A stretch of DNA of 64,000 bases from Lewinellaceae bacterium (GCA_020636215.1 JACJYG010000004.1:1550001-1614000), one strand, 5' to 3'; positions 1-8,359 are shown, counted from the stretch's first letter. Notes: generated from the letters alone by a model not told the origin. Made by a program: numbers and translations.

Positions 1-2
1 GC

Positions 3-608
3 GCTATCGTCACCAAACCGCTGAACGAAGAACATTATCTGGCATTCCGCCTACGCTACACTGCTAACGGCAATTATTCCGGACTGATGGACTTCGACGG
101 CCGTTTTGCTGTTTACAAAGGCCTGGCGGTCTTCGGCTTGAAGCCAACCGAAGACTTTGAATGGGGCTTTGGACTGAATGTTTCCAAGAGTTTTCGCCGC
201 ACGAGCATTTTGCCTTTCCTCTTGTACAACCGGAATTTCAATACCCATTGGGGCATCGAGTCGGCCTTCCCCGGTTATGTGTATGGGCGCTATAATGTTG
301 GGCCTCGCAGCATCTTGCTGTTCGGAGCTGAATATGGCAGCGATAGCTACCGCCTGGGCGTGACGCTTCCCAACGATGAGCTACTTGACTACGCCCTCAA
401 CCACTCGGAAGTGCTCTGCATGGTCCGGTTTGAGCAACAGATCGCCCCTTGGTTCTGGGGAAATCTTAAATTGGGCTACCAAATGAATTTCAGCACCAAC
501 TTCGAATCCAAATCCCTCAACACCCCGGGCTTTAATGTAGAACCAACGAATGCTTTTTTCGTCCATGTTGGCCTCTTTCTTTCTCCCCCGGATAGCCTTA
601 TGGAATAG
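3..608 (+). CDS. Outer-membrane beta-barrel protein, C-terminal part (5' end outside window)
   Basis: The frame is open from the left edge, so the visible 201 codons are the C-terminal part of a longer protein. The first in-window ATG (87) is internal: upstream codons read on coherently. The sequence alternates hydrophobic and aromatic residues (FRLRYTA, WGFGLNVSK, WGIESAFPGYVYGRYN) as in transmembrane beta-strands. It ends with a strand-like segment (FFVHVGLFLS) and then a short tail, PPDSLME. It resembles the DUF6268-type barrels of Bacteroidota, but this assignment is from memory and weak. It was probably an outer-membrane protein. The next gene is convergent, and a short TTGAG-rich repeat lies between them. 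Confidence 0.6.
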   Translation, partial: AIVTKPLNEEHYLAFRLRYTANGNYSGLMDFDGRFAVYKGLAVFGLKPTEDFEWGFGLNVSKSFRRTSILPFLLYNRNFNTHWGIESAFPGYVYGRYNVGPRSILLFGAEYGSDSYRLGVTLPNDELLDYALNHSEVLCMVRFEQQIAPWFWGNLKLGYQMNFSTNFESKSLNTPGFNVEPTNAFFVHVGLFLSPPDSLME

Positions 609-657
609 GTTGGATGAAGGTTGAGGGGGGTGAGAAAGTTGAGAAAGGGGTTGAGTG
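608..657. repeat. Short GGTTGAG(A)-type degenerate tandem repeat
   Basis: Four to five degenerate copies of a TTGAGAAAGG-like unit lie between two convergent genes. The same unit recurs as a cleaner tandem array at 21580-21646 and, on the other strand, around 43137-43166, so it is dispersed and not a local accident. Confidence 0.5.
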
Positions 658-661
658 CATT

Positions 662-2266
662 CTACCTCACCAGGCTTACCGATCCGGCAATAATCCGTTC
701 TTTGCCGTCATCAAAGCGGATAGTAGCCTGGTAGACATAGTGGCCAGGCGTGGCAGGTTTTCCCTTGATGTTTCCATCCCATCCATTTTTCGTTCCATTT
801 GCGTCCTGTGTTGATGTTTCGAAGATGAGCCCACCCCATCGGTCGAACACCTGCAGTTGTAATATCTCCGTCAGGCCCGGCCCGGGAAAAATAGTGAAGG
901 TGTCATTGCGGCCATCTCCATTAGGAGAAAAAGCATTGGGAATGAATAGCCGATAGGCATCCAGGATCAGATACACCAGGCTGTCGCAGCCGTATTGAGA
1001 AGGCAGCGTAACCGTGTATTCTCCCGGTTTGGAAAAATGTTTCGCCCCAACCTGCCAGCTTTCGCCTTCAAATATTTTGGCGTAAACGGTGTCCTTTTCT
1101 TCTCCCAAAAACTTCAGGTTCAGGCGTACGACACTGTCACAATTGTTGATCGTTTTAAGGGTATCATAGTAAATGCCACTTTCCCTCAGCGTCTGCTGGC
1201 CGAAGGCGTAGAGTTCCCCCGGGCAGGCCACTACGTCAATTTGATTGGTGATCACTGGTATTCTGTATTGGTAAACAGCCGTCAGGCGGCAGCTATTGGG
1301 CCCGAGCACCCGCACCTGGTAGTTGCCGGTTTGCCCGGCTACTTTTAGTTCGGAGCCGGTCTCTCCCACAAGGGCAATGCCATTTCTATACCATTGGTAT
1401 TGCAGGCTGTCCTGCGCTGGTATGCGTAGGGCAAATGTTTCAGAACAAGGGTTCTCCACCGCGCTGATCCGGAAATCAAACGCTGTTTGTTCGGCCAGCA
1501 CCAGGTTGTCGAAAAAATAATAATAGGCGACGTCGGAAGGTATTGAGGTACAGTTTGGGCCAATGACGATAGCGTGCATATCCTGAGCCGGGGTAAAACT
1601 GATTTCCTTTTTCTTCCATTGGTTGACGCCATTGATAGGGACAGACCCCAGTTGAACCCATCCCGGGCCGTTGGTCGGGCAACCGAAATTAGCAAGGCCG
1701 TCCCCGAATGGCAGATTGGCGCAGTCGGTAGACCCGAAAAACGCCAGGCTGGTAGGGGGGGAATTCATCAGGTAGGTGAAGCCAATATAAAATTCAAAGC
1801 GATAAGTTACACCGGCTCGCAGGGGGCCAGTCAGGCAGGCGCCGGCGTATTCTTTCCAGTTGGGTTCGGGCGCCTGGTTGACGCCGCCGCCGGGCCGGCC
1901 ATCGCGAAATCCCATGCATCCTTCGCCGTCGGGCATCGGCAATGGCACGGGCAGATCTTCCCATCCCATCCAGCCGCAGGTGTGCAGGTAATCGGTAGTT
2001 GGCGTAGAAGCTTGTATCCAGCCACTGGCGCATTCCATTTGAGAGCGGCTGGAAGGACAACAGCCATAATCCTCGAACGAAGGATTGGGAATAAGCGAAA
2101 CCGGTTCCAACACCGGGCAGTCGCAATCCGGGTCGTTCAGGTCGATCAGGCCGTCGCCATCATCGTCCAGGCCATTATCGCATATCTCAACGATGCAGGC
2201 GCTAGGAGTGGTGCTCCAGAAAGGCCAGGATGCTATCAGCAAGGATAGGTAAAGCAATGCACTCAT
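662..2266 (-). CDS. Secreted protein with gliding-motility-associated C-terminal (CHU_C, type IX type B) sorting domain
   Basis: This 534-residue protein starts with a hydrophobic signal peptide (about residues 1-24). A Ca-binding-like stretch rich in Asp and Gly follows (CDNGLDDDGDGLIDLNDPDCDC), which Saprospirales secreted proteins often carry directly after the signal. The middle looks like a carbohydrate-binding/jelly-roll type module and an Ig-like or PKD-like segment. The last ~93 residues (IPNAFSPNGDGRNDTF..., FDRWGG, GWDGN, GHYVYQ) are the canonical CHU_C domain, which targets proteins to the type IX secretion system and then to the cell surface or outside. No catalytic motif was recognised, so the role is adhesin-like or unknown. 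The gene is monocistronic as far as can be seen. Confidence 0.9.
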   Translation of the reverse strand: MSALLYLSLLIASWPFWSTTPSACIVEICDNGLDDDGDGLIDLNDPDCDCPVLEPVSLIPNPSFEDYGCCPSSRSQMECASGWIQASTPTTDYLHTCGWMGWEDLPVPLPMPDGEGCMGFRDGRPGGGVNQAPEPNWKEYAGACLTGPLRAGVTYRFEFYIGFTYLMNSPPTSLAFFGSTDCANLPFGDGLANFGCPTNGPGWVQLGSVPINGVNQWKKKEISFTPAQDMHAIVIGPNCTSIPSDVAYYYFFDNLVLAEQTAFDFRISAVENPCSETFALRIPAQDSLQYQWYRNGIALVGETGSELKVAGQTGNYQVRVLGPNSCRLTAVYQYRIPVITNQIDVVACPGELYAFGQQTLRESGIYYDTLKTINNCDSVVRLNLKFLGEEKDTVYAKIFEGESWQVGAKHFSKPGEYTVTLPSQYGCDSLVYLILDAYRLFIPNAFSPNGDGRNDTFTIFPGPGLTEILQLQVFDRWGGLIFETSTQDANGTKNGWDGNIKGKPATPGHYVYQATIRFDDGKERIIAGSVSLVR

Positions 2267-2461
2267 AGGGCGATGGGCGTTAATTTCTAGCTTGCTAATA
2301 AAAATACGGGAGTTTGAACGAATTTCACAGGTATTTTTCCTGCTTGTCAGAAAGGAGCCATTTTAAACCACGTACGTCTGCTTTCCCATAAATATCGTCC
2401 CAATGTTGTTTTGTCATCTTTTATAAACCAAAGAGTTCGTTTGATTGAATACTTAATCGTT

Positions 2462-2978
2462 ATGAATAAGCGCACCTTCAAAGACCAGGCTTACACCACC
2501 ATTTTACCTGGGTATCGTATTGGCTCTGGCCACCAAGCATTTCTCTTTGGAGCAGATCGGCCTGATCGTTTCCATCTACCCCATCGTCTGGGGACTGGGG
2601 CAGTTGTCCACCGGTAAATTGGCCGACCATTTTAGCAAAAAGAAGATGCTCTTCTGGGGGATGCTCCTGCAAGGCCTGGCATTGCTCCTGTTCATTCCGG
2701 CCACCAATAACTGGCAATTCATCACCCTCTCCGCTTTGCTTGGCCTGGGTACGGCAATCGTGTATCCCACCTTCCTCGCCGCCATCGCTGATTTTACCCA
2801 CCCCCAACAACGGGCAGAAAGTATTGGTGTTTTCCGCTTTTGGCGGGATATGGGCTACGCCATCGGCGCTCTGCTTACGGGAATCATCGCGGATCTCGCA
2901 GGCCTGGATTGGCCGGTGGCGGCCATTGGGAGATTGACGATATTGTCGGCGGTGGTGATTCTTGTTAGAATGAAGTAG
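2462..2978 (+). pseudogene. Scar: ArsR-type regulator N-terminus joined to an MFS transporter fragment
   Basis: From ATG 2462 the first ~14 codons read MNKRTFKDQAYTTI, which resembles the N-terminus of rhodanese-type ArsR regulators. From about 2502 a different frame reads LGIVLALATKHFSLEQIG... through 2978, a clear major facilitator superfamily segment (IVSIYPIVWGLGQL, GKLADHFSKKKMLFWGMLLQG, HPQQRAESIGVFRFWRDMGYAIGAL). Both the N-terminal half of the MFS protein and its last helices are missing. The simplest reading is a deletion that fused the start of a regulator gene to the middle of a neighbouring transporter gene and changed frame. A dyad-like sequence just upstream (2442-2459) could be the old operator. 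Not expected to make a working protein. Confidence 0.7.
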
Positions 2979-3027
2979 CACTTCAATTCAGAAATAAATA
3001 CGCTTAAAGGATGCCAGGTAGATGTTC

Positions 3028-3166
3028 ATCCGGGCTTCGATACGAAGCCTGGATTGATACCACCCCCTAGAGGCGGTTGATACTGCAGATGGCGCCTTAA
3101 TCATCAATAGTATCAAACGGCCCGATAGGGCCATAGCATCCTTTTCGACCGGTACAGGCCGAAAAG
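3028..3166. repeat. Cluster of three hairpins between convergent genes
   Basis: Three inverted repeats are visible: a 12-bp stem with 3-nt loop at 3028-3039/3043-3054 (one G-U pair), a GGCCC/GGGCC stem at 3119-3132, and a 10-bp stem with one mismatch at 3141-3150/3157-3166. No T-run follows the first. The position, between the MFS scar and the end of the ABC operon, suits a bidirectional terminator or a palindromic intergenic element. Confidence 0.5.
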
Positions 3167-3198
3167 CAGTATCCAAAGCATCACATCGAGATTGGCCT

Positions 3199-3948
3199 CT
3201 ACTCAAACCACTCATACATTTCCTGCAATTTGAGTTTACTTTTAGCTTCCGCATTCAAATCCCGCGCCACCCGCCCTTCTACCATATGAATGAGGCGGTT
3301 TCCATAGCGGTGCGCGTCCCGCAGGTTGTGGGTAATAAACAAGGTGGTCAGGCCGTAGTCCTGTATGATCTTTTGAGCGGCCTGCATGACGATCTCCGCC
3401 GAACGGGGGTCGAGGGCGGCGGTGGGCTCATCGAGCAGGAGGATATCGGTGTGGTCCATGGTGCTCATCAGGAGGGTGAGGGCCTGGCGCTGGCCGCCGG
3501 AGAGAGAACCCATGGGTTGGCTCAATTTGTTTTCCAGCCCCATATCCAGTCCGGCGATCTTTTCGCGGACGCTGGCCTTAAAGGCTTCATTGATGCCGAT
3601 CACCAGTTTTTTCCGGCTGGTGCGTAGAGCCGCCAGGCGAAAGTTACTGAGAATGCTGAGTTCAGGGGCCGTGCCGCCCAATGGGTTCTGAAATACCCGC
3701 GCCATCCAGCGGCTGCGTTTGTGTTCGGGTACCCGCGTCACCTCCTCGCCGTGGATCTGTATGGCCCCTTCGCTGGGGAATTCCGCCCCGGCGATGATGT
3801 TCAGCAGGGTCGTTTTGCCAGAGCCATTCGCGCCAACCAGCACCACAAATTCGCCTTCCCCGATCTGTAGGTTCACATCTTGCAGCGCCGCCACTTCGTT
3901 GGCCTGTCCCCGGTTGAATACTTTGGTGATATGAGATAGTTCGATCAT
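3199..3948 (-). CDS. ABC transporter ATP-binding protein (TrpXYZ/COG1101-like)
   Basis: This 249-residue ATPase has all canonical motifs: Walker A GANGSGKTT (residues 39-47), Q-loop (FQNP, about 87), signature LSGGQRQ (149-155), Walker B LLLDEPTAALD (170-180) and H-loop (FITHN, about 205). It is the third gene of a unit with a BPD_transp_2-type permease and a periplasmic-binding lipoprotein. That gene trio is typical of the poorly characterised importer family proposed to move amino acids or related small solutes; the substrate here is unknown. It powers uptake from the cytoplasmic side. The gap from the permease stop to this start is unusually long, about 290 bp, and filled by a 9-bp tandem repeat. 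Confidence 0.92.
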   Translation of the reverse strand: MIELSHITKVFNRGQANEVAALQDVNLQIGEGEFVVLVGANGSGKTTLLNIIAGAEFPSEGAIQIHGEEVTRVPEHKRSRWMARVFQNPLGGTAPELSILSNFRLAALRTSRKKLVIGINEAFKASVREKIAGLDMGLENKLSQPMGSLSGGQRQALTLLMSTMDHTDILLLDEPTAALDPRSAEIVMQAAQKIIQDYGLTTLFITHNLRDAHRYGNRLIHMVEGRVARDLNAEAKSKLKLQEMYEWFE

Positions 3949-3959
3949 GTGTGTTGTAC

Positions 3960-4076
3960 GTCTGGTGTGTCTGGTACGTCTGGTATGTCTCGTATGTCTC
4001 GTGTGTCTCGTGTGTCTCGTATGTCTCGTGTGTCTCGTGTGTCTCGTGTGTCTCGTGTGTCTCGTATGTCTGGTGT
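3960..4076. repeat. 13-copy tandem repeat of a 9-bp unit (GTCTCGTGT)
   Basis: Thirteen contiguous 9-bp copies run without a break; variation is limited to GTCTGGTGT, GTCTGGTAC, GTCTGGTAT and GTCTCGTAT versions. Because 9 is a multiple of 3, open frames pass through on both strands (a minus-strand HET/YET tripeptide repeat), but these are by-products. The array lies inside the ABC operon, between permease and ATPase, so it sits in the transcribed 5' leader of the ATPase gene. Beyond it, two copies of an 18-bp segment (AGATTTATCCGGCTG...) occur at about 4094-4129. Confidence 0.9.
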
Positions 4077-4238
4077 GCTTGCCCGGCTCGCAGAGATTTA
4101 TCCGGCTGGCCAGATTTATCCGGCTGACTAGACGGACGGGTCTGGTGCGTCATGAAACTCCCCCAAGCTTCGTAGCCGTCTCCTGCCACAGCCGGGCAAG
4201 AATCGTAAATCGTACACCCCTTGCCATCCCCCAGCCCC

Positions 4239-5105
4239 CTACTCTCTTCTCGCCATCAAACGGGGAATACCCACGATGGCCAACACAAACACCGCCGTGA
4301 TCAGTTTAAGCAGGCTGGGGTTGACGCCCAGCGAGAGCGCCACGGCCAGCATCATCTGAAAGAGAATACTGCCGCCCATGATGAATAATAGCTGAACCCA
4401 AATTATCTTAATGCCCAGCCAGTTGATGAGGGCGTCGCCGATGAGCACCGAGCCCAGGCCGACGAGTACGATGCCGATACCCATATTGATGTCGGTAAAA
4501 TTTTGGTACTGGGCGACCAGAAAGCCGCTCAGCGCCGTCAGGACGTTGGCGATGGCCAGGCCGGTAATTTTCATGGCGTCCGGATTGATGCCCAGCGCCC
4601 GGGTCATGGATTCGCTGTTGCCGGTGGCCCGCATGGCGATGCCGAAGTCCGTGCGCAACATATAGGCCAGCAGCCCACTGATGAGGCCCAGGAACAGCAA
4701 GCCAACCCAGAGTTCATTGTGCAGTGGCTTTTCGAAAATGGATAGTGCGTTGAAAATCGTTTGCACCTCCAGCAGTGGAATGTTGGAACGCCCCAGCACG
4801 TTGAGGTTTACAGAATAAAGGCCCGTCATGACCAGGATGCCGGCCAGCAGGGCGTCGATCTTTAAACGGGTGTGTACCAGTCCGGTCAGGATACCAGCCA
4901 GGGCTCCGGCAATCATCGTTACCGGAATGATGGCGGCCAGCGGCCATTGGCGGGTGAGCAGCACCGCCGTCACCGCCGCGCCCAGGGTATAGCTGCCATC
5001 GGTGGTGATATCGGGGATGCGGAATATCTTCATGGTGATGAAGATACCCAGCGCCATGGACGATAGGCACAGGCCCAATACGAGGGCTGAGAGATAGAAT
5101 TCCAT
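4239..5105 (-). CDS. ABC transporter permease (COG4120 / BPD_transp_2-like)
   Basis: This 288-residue polytopic membrane protein has about 8 hydrophobic segments. It contains the family-typical N-terminal stretch with FRIPDITTDGSYTLGAAV and the conserved ...MRATGNSESMTRALGINPDAMKI... region, the cytoplasmic loop that contacts the ATPase. It forms the membrane channel of the importer with the ATPase at 3199-3948 and the lipoprotein at 5112-6089. Only 6 bp separate its start from the stop of the binding-protein gene, so the two are co-transcribed and probably translationally coupled. Confidence 0.9.
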   Translation of the reverse strand: MEFYLSALVLGLCLSSMALGIFITMKIFRIPDITTDGSYTLGAAVTAVLLTRQWPLAAIIPVTMIAGALAGILTGLVHTRLKIDALLAGILVMTGLYSVNLNVLGRSNIPLLEVQTIFNALSIFEKPLHNELWVGLLFLGLISGLLAYMLRTDFGIAMRATGNSESMTRALGINPDAMKITGLAIANVLTALSGFLVAQYQNFTDINMGIGIVLVGLGSVLIGDALINWLGIKIIWVQLLFIMGGSILFQMMLAVALSLGVNPSLLKLITAVFVLAIVGIPRLMARRE

Positions 5106-5111
5106 GCTAAA

Positions 5112-6089
5112 TTATATCGGCTCGTAACCGGCCGGAACGCTGATCCCGAAGCGTTTGGCGGCAGCCGGGTTATAAACTCTTTTGCGCAGCTTCACCATTT
5201 CCCAGTGCAGGCCTTCGGTTGAATTGGTTTTCAGGAACTGGGCGGCTTGTTCCCCTGCCTGGTACCCCCACTCGTAGAGGCCTGCGCCGTAGGCCGCCAC
5301 TGCTCCGCGGGCAACGAGGCCTGCTTCGCTGGTGAACACGGGCACCCCCGCTTCGTTGCAGGCCTTGATGATGGTTTCAAAAGAACCGAAAACCGTGTTA
5401 TCCGGGTTGGCGAAAAAGGCGTCAATATTTTCATTCAGCAGGGCGCCCGTCACCAGTTGTACATCGGCGGTGGAGTTGACCGGACGGGAAACCAATGTAA
5501 TGCCCAGGCTGTCCGCCAACTCCTGCAAGCGCTGGTAAGCATCCACCGATTGGGGTTCCGATTGGTTGTAAAGCAATCCTACGCGTTGTCTTTCCCCTTT
5601 TGCCGGCGCCAGCCGGGGTATAAGGGCAAAGGAGGTGTCGATATACGCCAGGGTCTCAGCTACGCCAAACAGGTTGGCCGGAGCATTGCCCTGGGCGTCA
5701 GTTACGTTCATCAGTTCCGGCGTGGGCGACACCATCATGAAAATTGGAATATCTTTGGTGTTCTGCAAGGCCGTGATCGTCGACAGCGAAGGGCTGGAGG
5801 CGATGAGGCTTACTTTTTGGGAAATAAAATACCGAACGATCTGGGTAAGGGTCGGGATGTCGCCCTGGGCGTTGCGGTAGAGGACATTCAGTGTTTTGTC
5901 GGCTTCCGAGAAGCCATTGTCATTCAGGGCGGCCAGAAAGCCGTCTTTAGCCTGTTCGATCGTACTGTCTTCAAAAGCATCGACAAAGCCGATGGTGGGA
6001 GCGCCCTCATTGGCCGGCGCACAGGCAGTCGCCAGAGCCAGTAAGCTGAGGCCACACAGCCAGGATCTTATCCCTTGCAAGCTTCGCAT
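5112..6089 (-). CDS. ABC transporter substrate-binding lipoprotein (ABC_sub_bind family)
   Basis: This 325-residue protein begins with a lipoprotein signal peptide; the lipobox LATAC places the acylated Cys at residue 23. The body matches the ABC_sub_bind (PF04392) fold: IGFVDAFEDSTIEQAKDGFLAAL, a SPSLSTITALQN ligand-pocket segment, FGVAETLAYIDTSFALIPRLAP, a central GLLYNQSEPQS, and C-terminal VPVFTSEAGLVARGAVAAYGAGLYEWGYQAG. Such proteins capture solute at the membrane surface and deliver it to the permease. The family includes a tryptophan-binding streptococcal member, but specificity cannot be read from sequence here. It is the first gene of the operon. Confidence 0.92.
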   Translation of the reverse strand: MRSLQGIRSWLCGLSLLALATACAPANEGAPTIGFVDAFEDSTIEQAKDGFLAALNDNGFSEADKTLNVLYRNAQGDIPTLTQIVRYFISQKVSLIASSPSLSTITALQNTKDIPIFMMVSPTPELMNVTDAQGNAPANLFGVAETLAYIDTSFALIPRLAPAKGERQRVGLLYNQSEPQSVDAYQRLQELADSLGITLVSRPVNSTADVQLVTGALLNENIDAFFANPDNTVFGSFETIIKACNEAGVPVFTSEAGLVARGAVAAYGAGLYEWGYQAGEQAAQFLKTNSTEGLHWEMVKLRKRVYNPAAAKRFGISVPAGYEPI

Positions 6090-6231
6090 TCGTTTCGTTT
6101 GATTTGATAGTATATAGGTTGAAACGGATGGGGGGAAAAGAAGTTTTGAAAATTAATGGACAGGAACATATTGAACCCAATCAACACGAAGGTGGGGATG
6201 AGCGTTATTTGTAAAGGAATGAAAAACAACC

Positions 6232-7206
6232 ATGCAATACAAAGACTATTACGAAATACTAGGAGTAGATAAAAAAGCTTCCGTCAAGGAGATCAAGAAA
6301 GCCTACCGGAAGCTGGCTAATCAGTACCACCCGGACAAGAACCCCGACAACAAGGCGGCGGAAGAGAAATTCAAGGAAGCCACCGAGGCCTACGAAGTGC
6401 TGAGCGACTCCGAGAAGCGCAAGAAATACGATACCCTGGGCGCCAACTGGCAGGCCTATCAGCAAGGCGGAGGCAACTGGTCCCAATTCACCGGACAGGG
6501 TGGGCCGAACGGGGGGCGCACCTTCCATTTTGAAGGCGATCCATCCGAATTTTTCGGCCGGGGCGGCAACAGCGGTTTTTCCGATTTTTTCGATATGTTT
6601 TTCGGGGGTGGCGGAGGAGAAGACCCCTTCGGCCGTTTCCGCGGTGGAAGAGGCCAGGCCAGCGGGCGCAGCACCGTTCAACAGGGGCGCGACCTGCAGG
6701 CGGAATTACACATCGGCCTGATGGATGCCTATCAGGGCGGCAGCCGCACCTTTGAACTCAATGGGCAAAAGTTGCGCATTCAGATCAAACCGGGCGCCTA
6801 CGACGGGCAGAAACTCCGCATAAAAGGCAAAGGCTCCCCCGGGCGCAGCGGCGGGCCGGCCGGTGACCTCTATCTCATCCTGCGCATTAGTTCGGATGCC
6901 CGCTTCCAAAGGGAAGGGGATAACCTGATCCATAATACCAACATTGACCTGTACACAGCGGTGCTGGGCGGCAGAGTGGAAGTGCCGACGCCTTCCGGTA
7001 ATGTCAAAATAAGCATTCCTCAAGGCGCCGAACCGGGCCAAACGCTGCGCCTCAAAGGCAAAGGGATGCCCCGCCTCGAACACCCCGGCCAACACGGAGA
7101 CCTGCTGGTGAAGTTGAATATTTCGATGCCGAAACACCTCACCGAAGCGGAAAAACGACTGTTCGAACAGCTCCGGGAAATGGCAGGGAAGAAACACGTG
7201 GGTTGA
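6232..7206 (+). CDS. CbpA/DnaJ-like class B J-domain co-chaperone
   Basis: This 324-residue protein carries an N-terminal J domain (residues 4-70) with the HPD tripeptide at 33-35 that stimulates Hsp70 ATPase. A Gly/Phe-rich linker follows (about 78-140), then two DnaJ C-terminal substrate-binding domains. The Cys-rich zinc-finger of DnaJ is absent, which makes it a class B/CbpA-type protein. The start ATG 6232 follows an A-rich leader (AAAAACAACC). It probably helps fold or disaggregate proteins, or binds DNA as CbpA does in enterics. The next gene (7344) may be functionally linked, as cbpM is to cbpA, but it is not recognisably CbpM. Confidence 0.93.
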   Translation: MQYKDYYEILGVDKKASVKEIKKAYRKLANQYHPDKNPDNKAAEEKFKEATEAYEVLSDSEKRKKYDTLGANWQAYQQGGGNWSQFTGQGGPNGGRTFHFEGDPSEFFGRGGNSGFSDFFDMFFGGGGGEDPFGRFRGGRGQASGRSTVQQGRDLQAELHIGLMDAYQGGSRTFELNGQKLRIQIKPGAYDGQKLRIKGKGSPGRSGGPAGDLYLILRISSDARFQREGDNLIHNTNIDLYTAVLGGRVEVPTPSGNVKISIPQGAEPGQTLRLKGKGMPRLEHPGQHGDLLVKLNISMPKHLTEAEKRLFEQLREMAGKKHVG

Positions 7207-7343
7207 ATGGCTGATAGCTGAATGGTTTCATGGCTGGCGGGGATTAGCTGTGCCGCCATTCCTCAAGCCAACCATATCCCGTCCTCACCCGACACTTGTC
7301 GGGCTCAGCCGGATAAAAACAATATAACCATATCCATATAACC

Positions 7344-7700
7344 ATGAATAACATCATCCTCTACGAACCCGAATACGAATCCTTCGAATCCATTGACAAT
7401 TTCCTGGATGGCTTTTTCAGCACACGTATGCCCCACCTGGCCAGCAGCCTACTGGAAAAAGGCCTGTCGCCGCGGGATATTGTAGTCGCTGTGCGCAAGG
7501 CCGTCAATGTCTGCCGCACGGCCGGCATTGACCCCAGGCGGCATTTTTACCCCGTCTATACCCAATACCGCGGCCAACTGGTGCGCGACTGCAAATTGTC
7601 CACCTTCGGCTACGGCCTGGTGCTGCTCAACGGGCCGGAAGGACAGCCGGTGGTGGCGGAGTTTCAGGCGCGGCTGGTGAAGGGGTTTATGGGAGGGTGA
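7344..7700 (+). CDS. Small conserved-looking protein next to the J-protein gene, unknown function
   Basis: This 118-residue acidic-start protein (MNNIILYEPEYESFESIDNF...) has no signal peptide or membrane segment. It has a helical first half (LASSLLEKGLSPRDIVVAVRKAVNVCR) and a basic, Tyr-rich middle (RRHFYPVYTQYRGQLVRDCKLSTFGYGLVLLNG). I do not recognise a family. It lies 137 bp behind the cbpA-like gene on the same strand. By position it could be a modulator of the co-chaperone, but the sequence does not show this. The codon use and frame quality look real. Confidence 0.6.
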   Translation: MNNIILYEPEYESFESIDNFLDGFFSTRMPHLASSLLEKGLSPRDIVVAVRKAVNVCRTAGIDPRRHFYPVYTQYRGQLVRDCKLSTFGYGLVLLNGPEGQPVVAEFQARLVKGFMGG

Positions 7701-7787
7701 ATGGCTCCTGGTTTTGCGAAATAGCTCCTATTAAAGCTAAAAGACATATTTCAGTTTCGTTATTGGGCGTATTGCTCTGTTTTATAG

Positions 7788-7964
7788 GTACATTTAGAGC
7801 TTGCTCAAATTTCTTTTTTGGATGGAAATACCTCAACTGAGGATTTTGAAACGAGCAATGCCAAGGAGTTTGAGCCCGGAAAAGAGATGGAACTGAAACT
7901 GGGCTATCACCCTCAGGAGGATACGATTTATAAAGGTTTGATTGTAGGACAGAAGCTGAAAGTG
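7788..7964 (+). pseudogene. Relic of a VgrG / phage late-control D-type spike protein gene (N-terminal piece)
   Basis: From 7788 one frame reads HLELAQISFLDGNTSTEDF then EFEPGKEMELKLGYH and TIYKGLIVGQKLKV. This matches the N-terminal domain of Rhs-element Vgr / late-control D proteins of type VI and extracellular contractile injection systems, where the pattern is ARIVLLDGDPATQDF...F.PG.EIEI.AGY......IFKGIV..H.I.. . An in-frame TAG at 7785 precedes it. After 7964 the sequence switches to an unrelated hairpin-rich segment, so about 59 codons of a ~600-codon gene remain. It has no start or stop context of its own and is not expected to be functional. Confidence 0.65.
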
Positions 7965-7965
7965 A

Positions 7966-8359
7966 GCACAGGGCGCCCTTCCTGCGGCGCGAATGGGAGA
8001 TCTAACCGCACATGGCGGGACAATTTTATTGGGATCTCCCAACGTATTAATCGGCGGCTAGGGTTTGTGCAAACCCAGGGTGCGCCACAATAAACATCCA
8101 ATCCAAATACTGTAAACCCTTGCTGCCGCTGAGGCGTACTGCCGGGCAATAAAGCCCTGTTTTAGCCCCTAATTCGTATTAAATGCTAGTCGATGGGTAG
8201 CCTTTTTGCAGCCTTTCTCACCGCGCTCCACTCGCTCCAGGCATATCTTCACTTAAAAAAATCACAAACTCCCTTAACTATTTGATTTTACCAATGTTAA
8301 TGATTAAGTTTGTATTTACAAAAAATAAAAGTTAGCCTTTTCTAACAATTGAATCGTAA
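7966..8359. other. Non-coding stretch with inverted repeats and the feo promoter region
   Basis: The first part abuts the VgrG relic and holds a 9-bp inverted repeat (TGGGAGATC at 7994-8002, GATCTCCCA at 8033-8041) and a GGGTTTgtgcAAACCC hairpin at 8061-8076. The part from 8250 on is AT-rich and leads into the iron operon. No convincing gene is seen. Confidence 0.55.
8331..8346 (+). promoter_or_regulatory. Candidate DtxR/MntR-family operator upstream of the feo operon
   Basis: An inverted repeat GTTAG-cctttt-CTAAC lies 14 bp before the start of the repressor gene. Iron/manganese repressors of this family bind TTAGG/CTAA-type dyads and often control their own operon, so this is a plausible autoregulatory site. 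It is assigned by position and symmetry only. Confidence 0.45.

Noticed and set aside
2988..3254. 88-codon minus-strand frame after the ABC ATPase
   Set aside because: It overlaps the end of the ATPase gene and spans a cluster of hairpins; the peptide has no domain-like character.
3960..4076. CRISPR-like array
   Set aside because: The 9-bp units are contiguous with no spacers.
3662..4189. Minus-strand open frame with a HET/YET tripeptide repeat
   Set aside because: It overlaps the ABC ATPase in another frame and exists only because a 9-bp repeat keeps all frames open.
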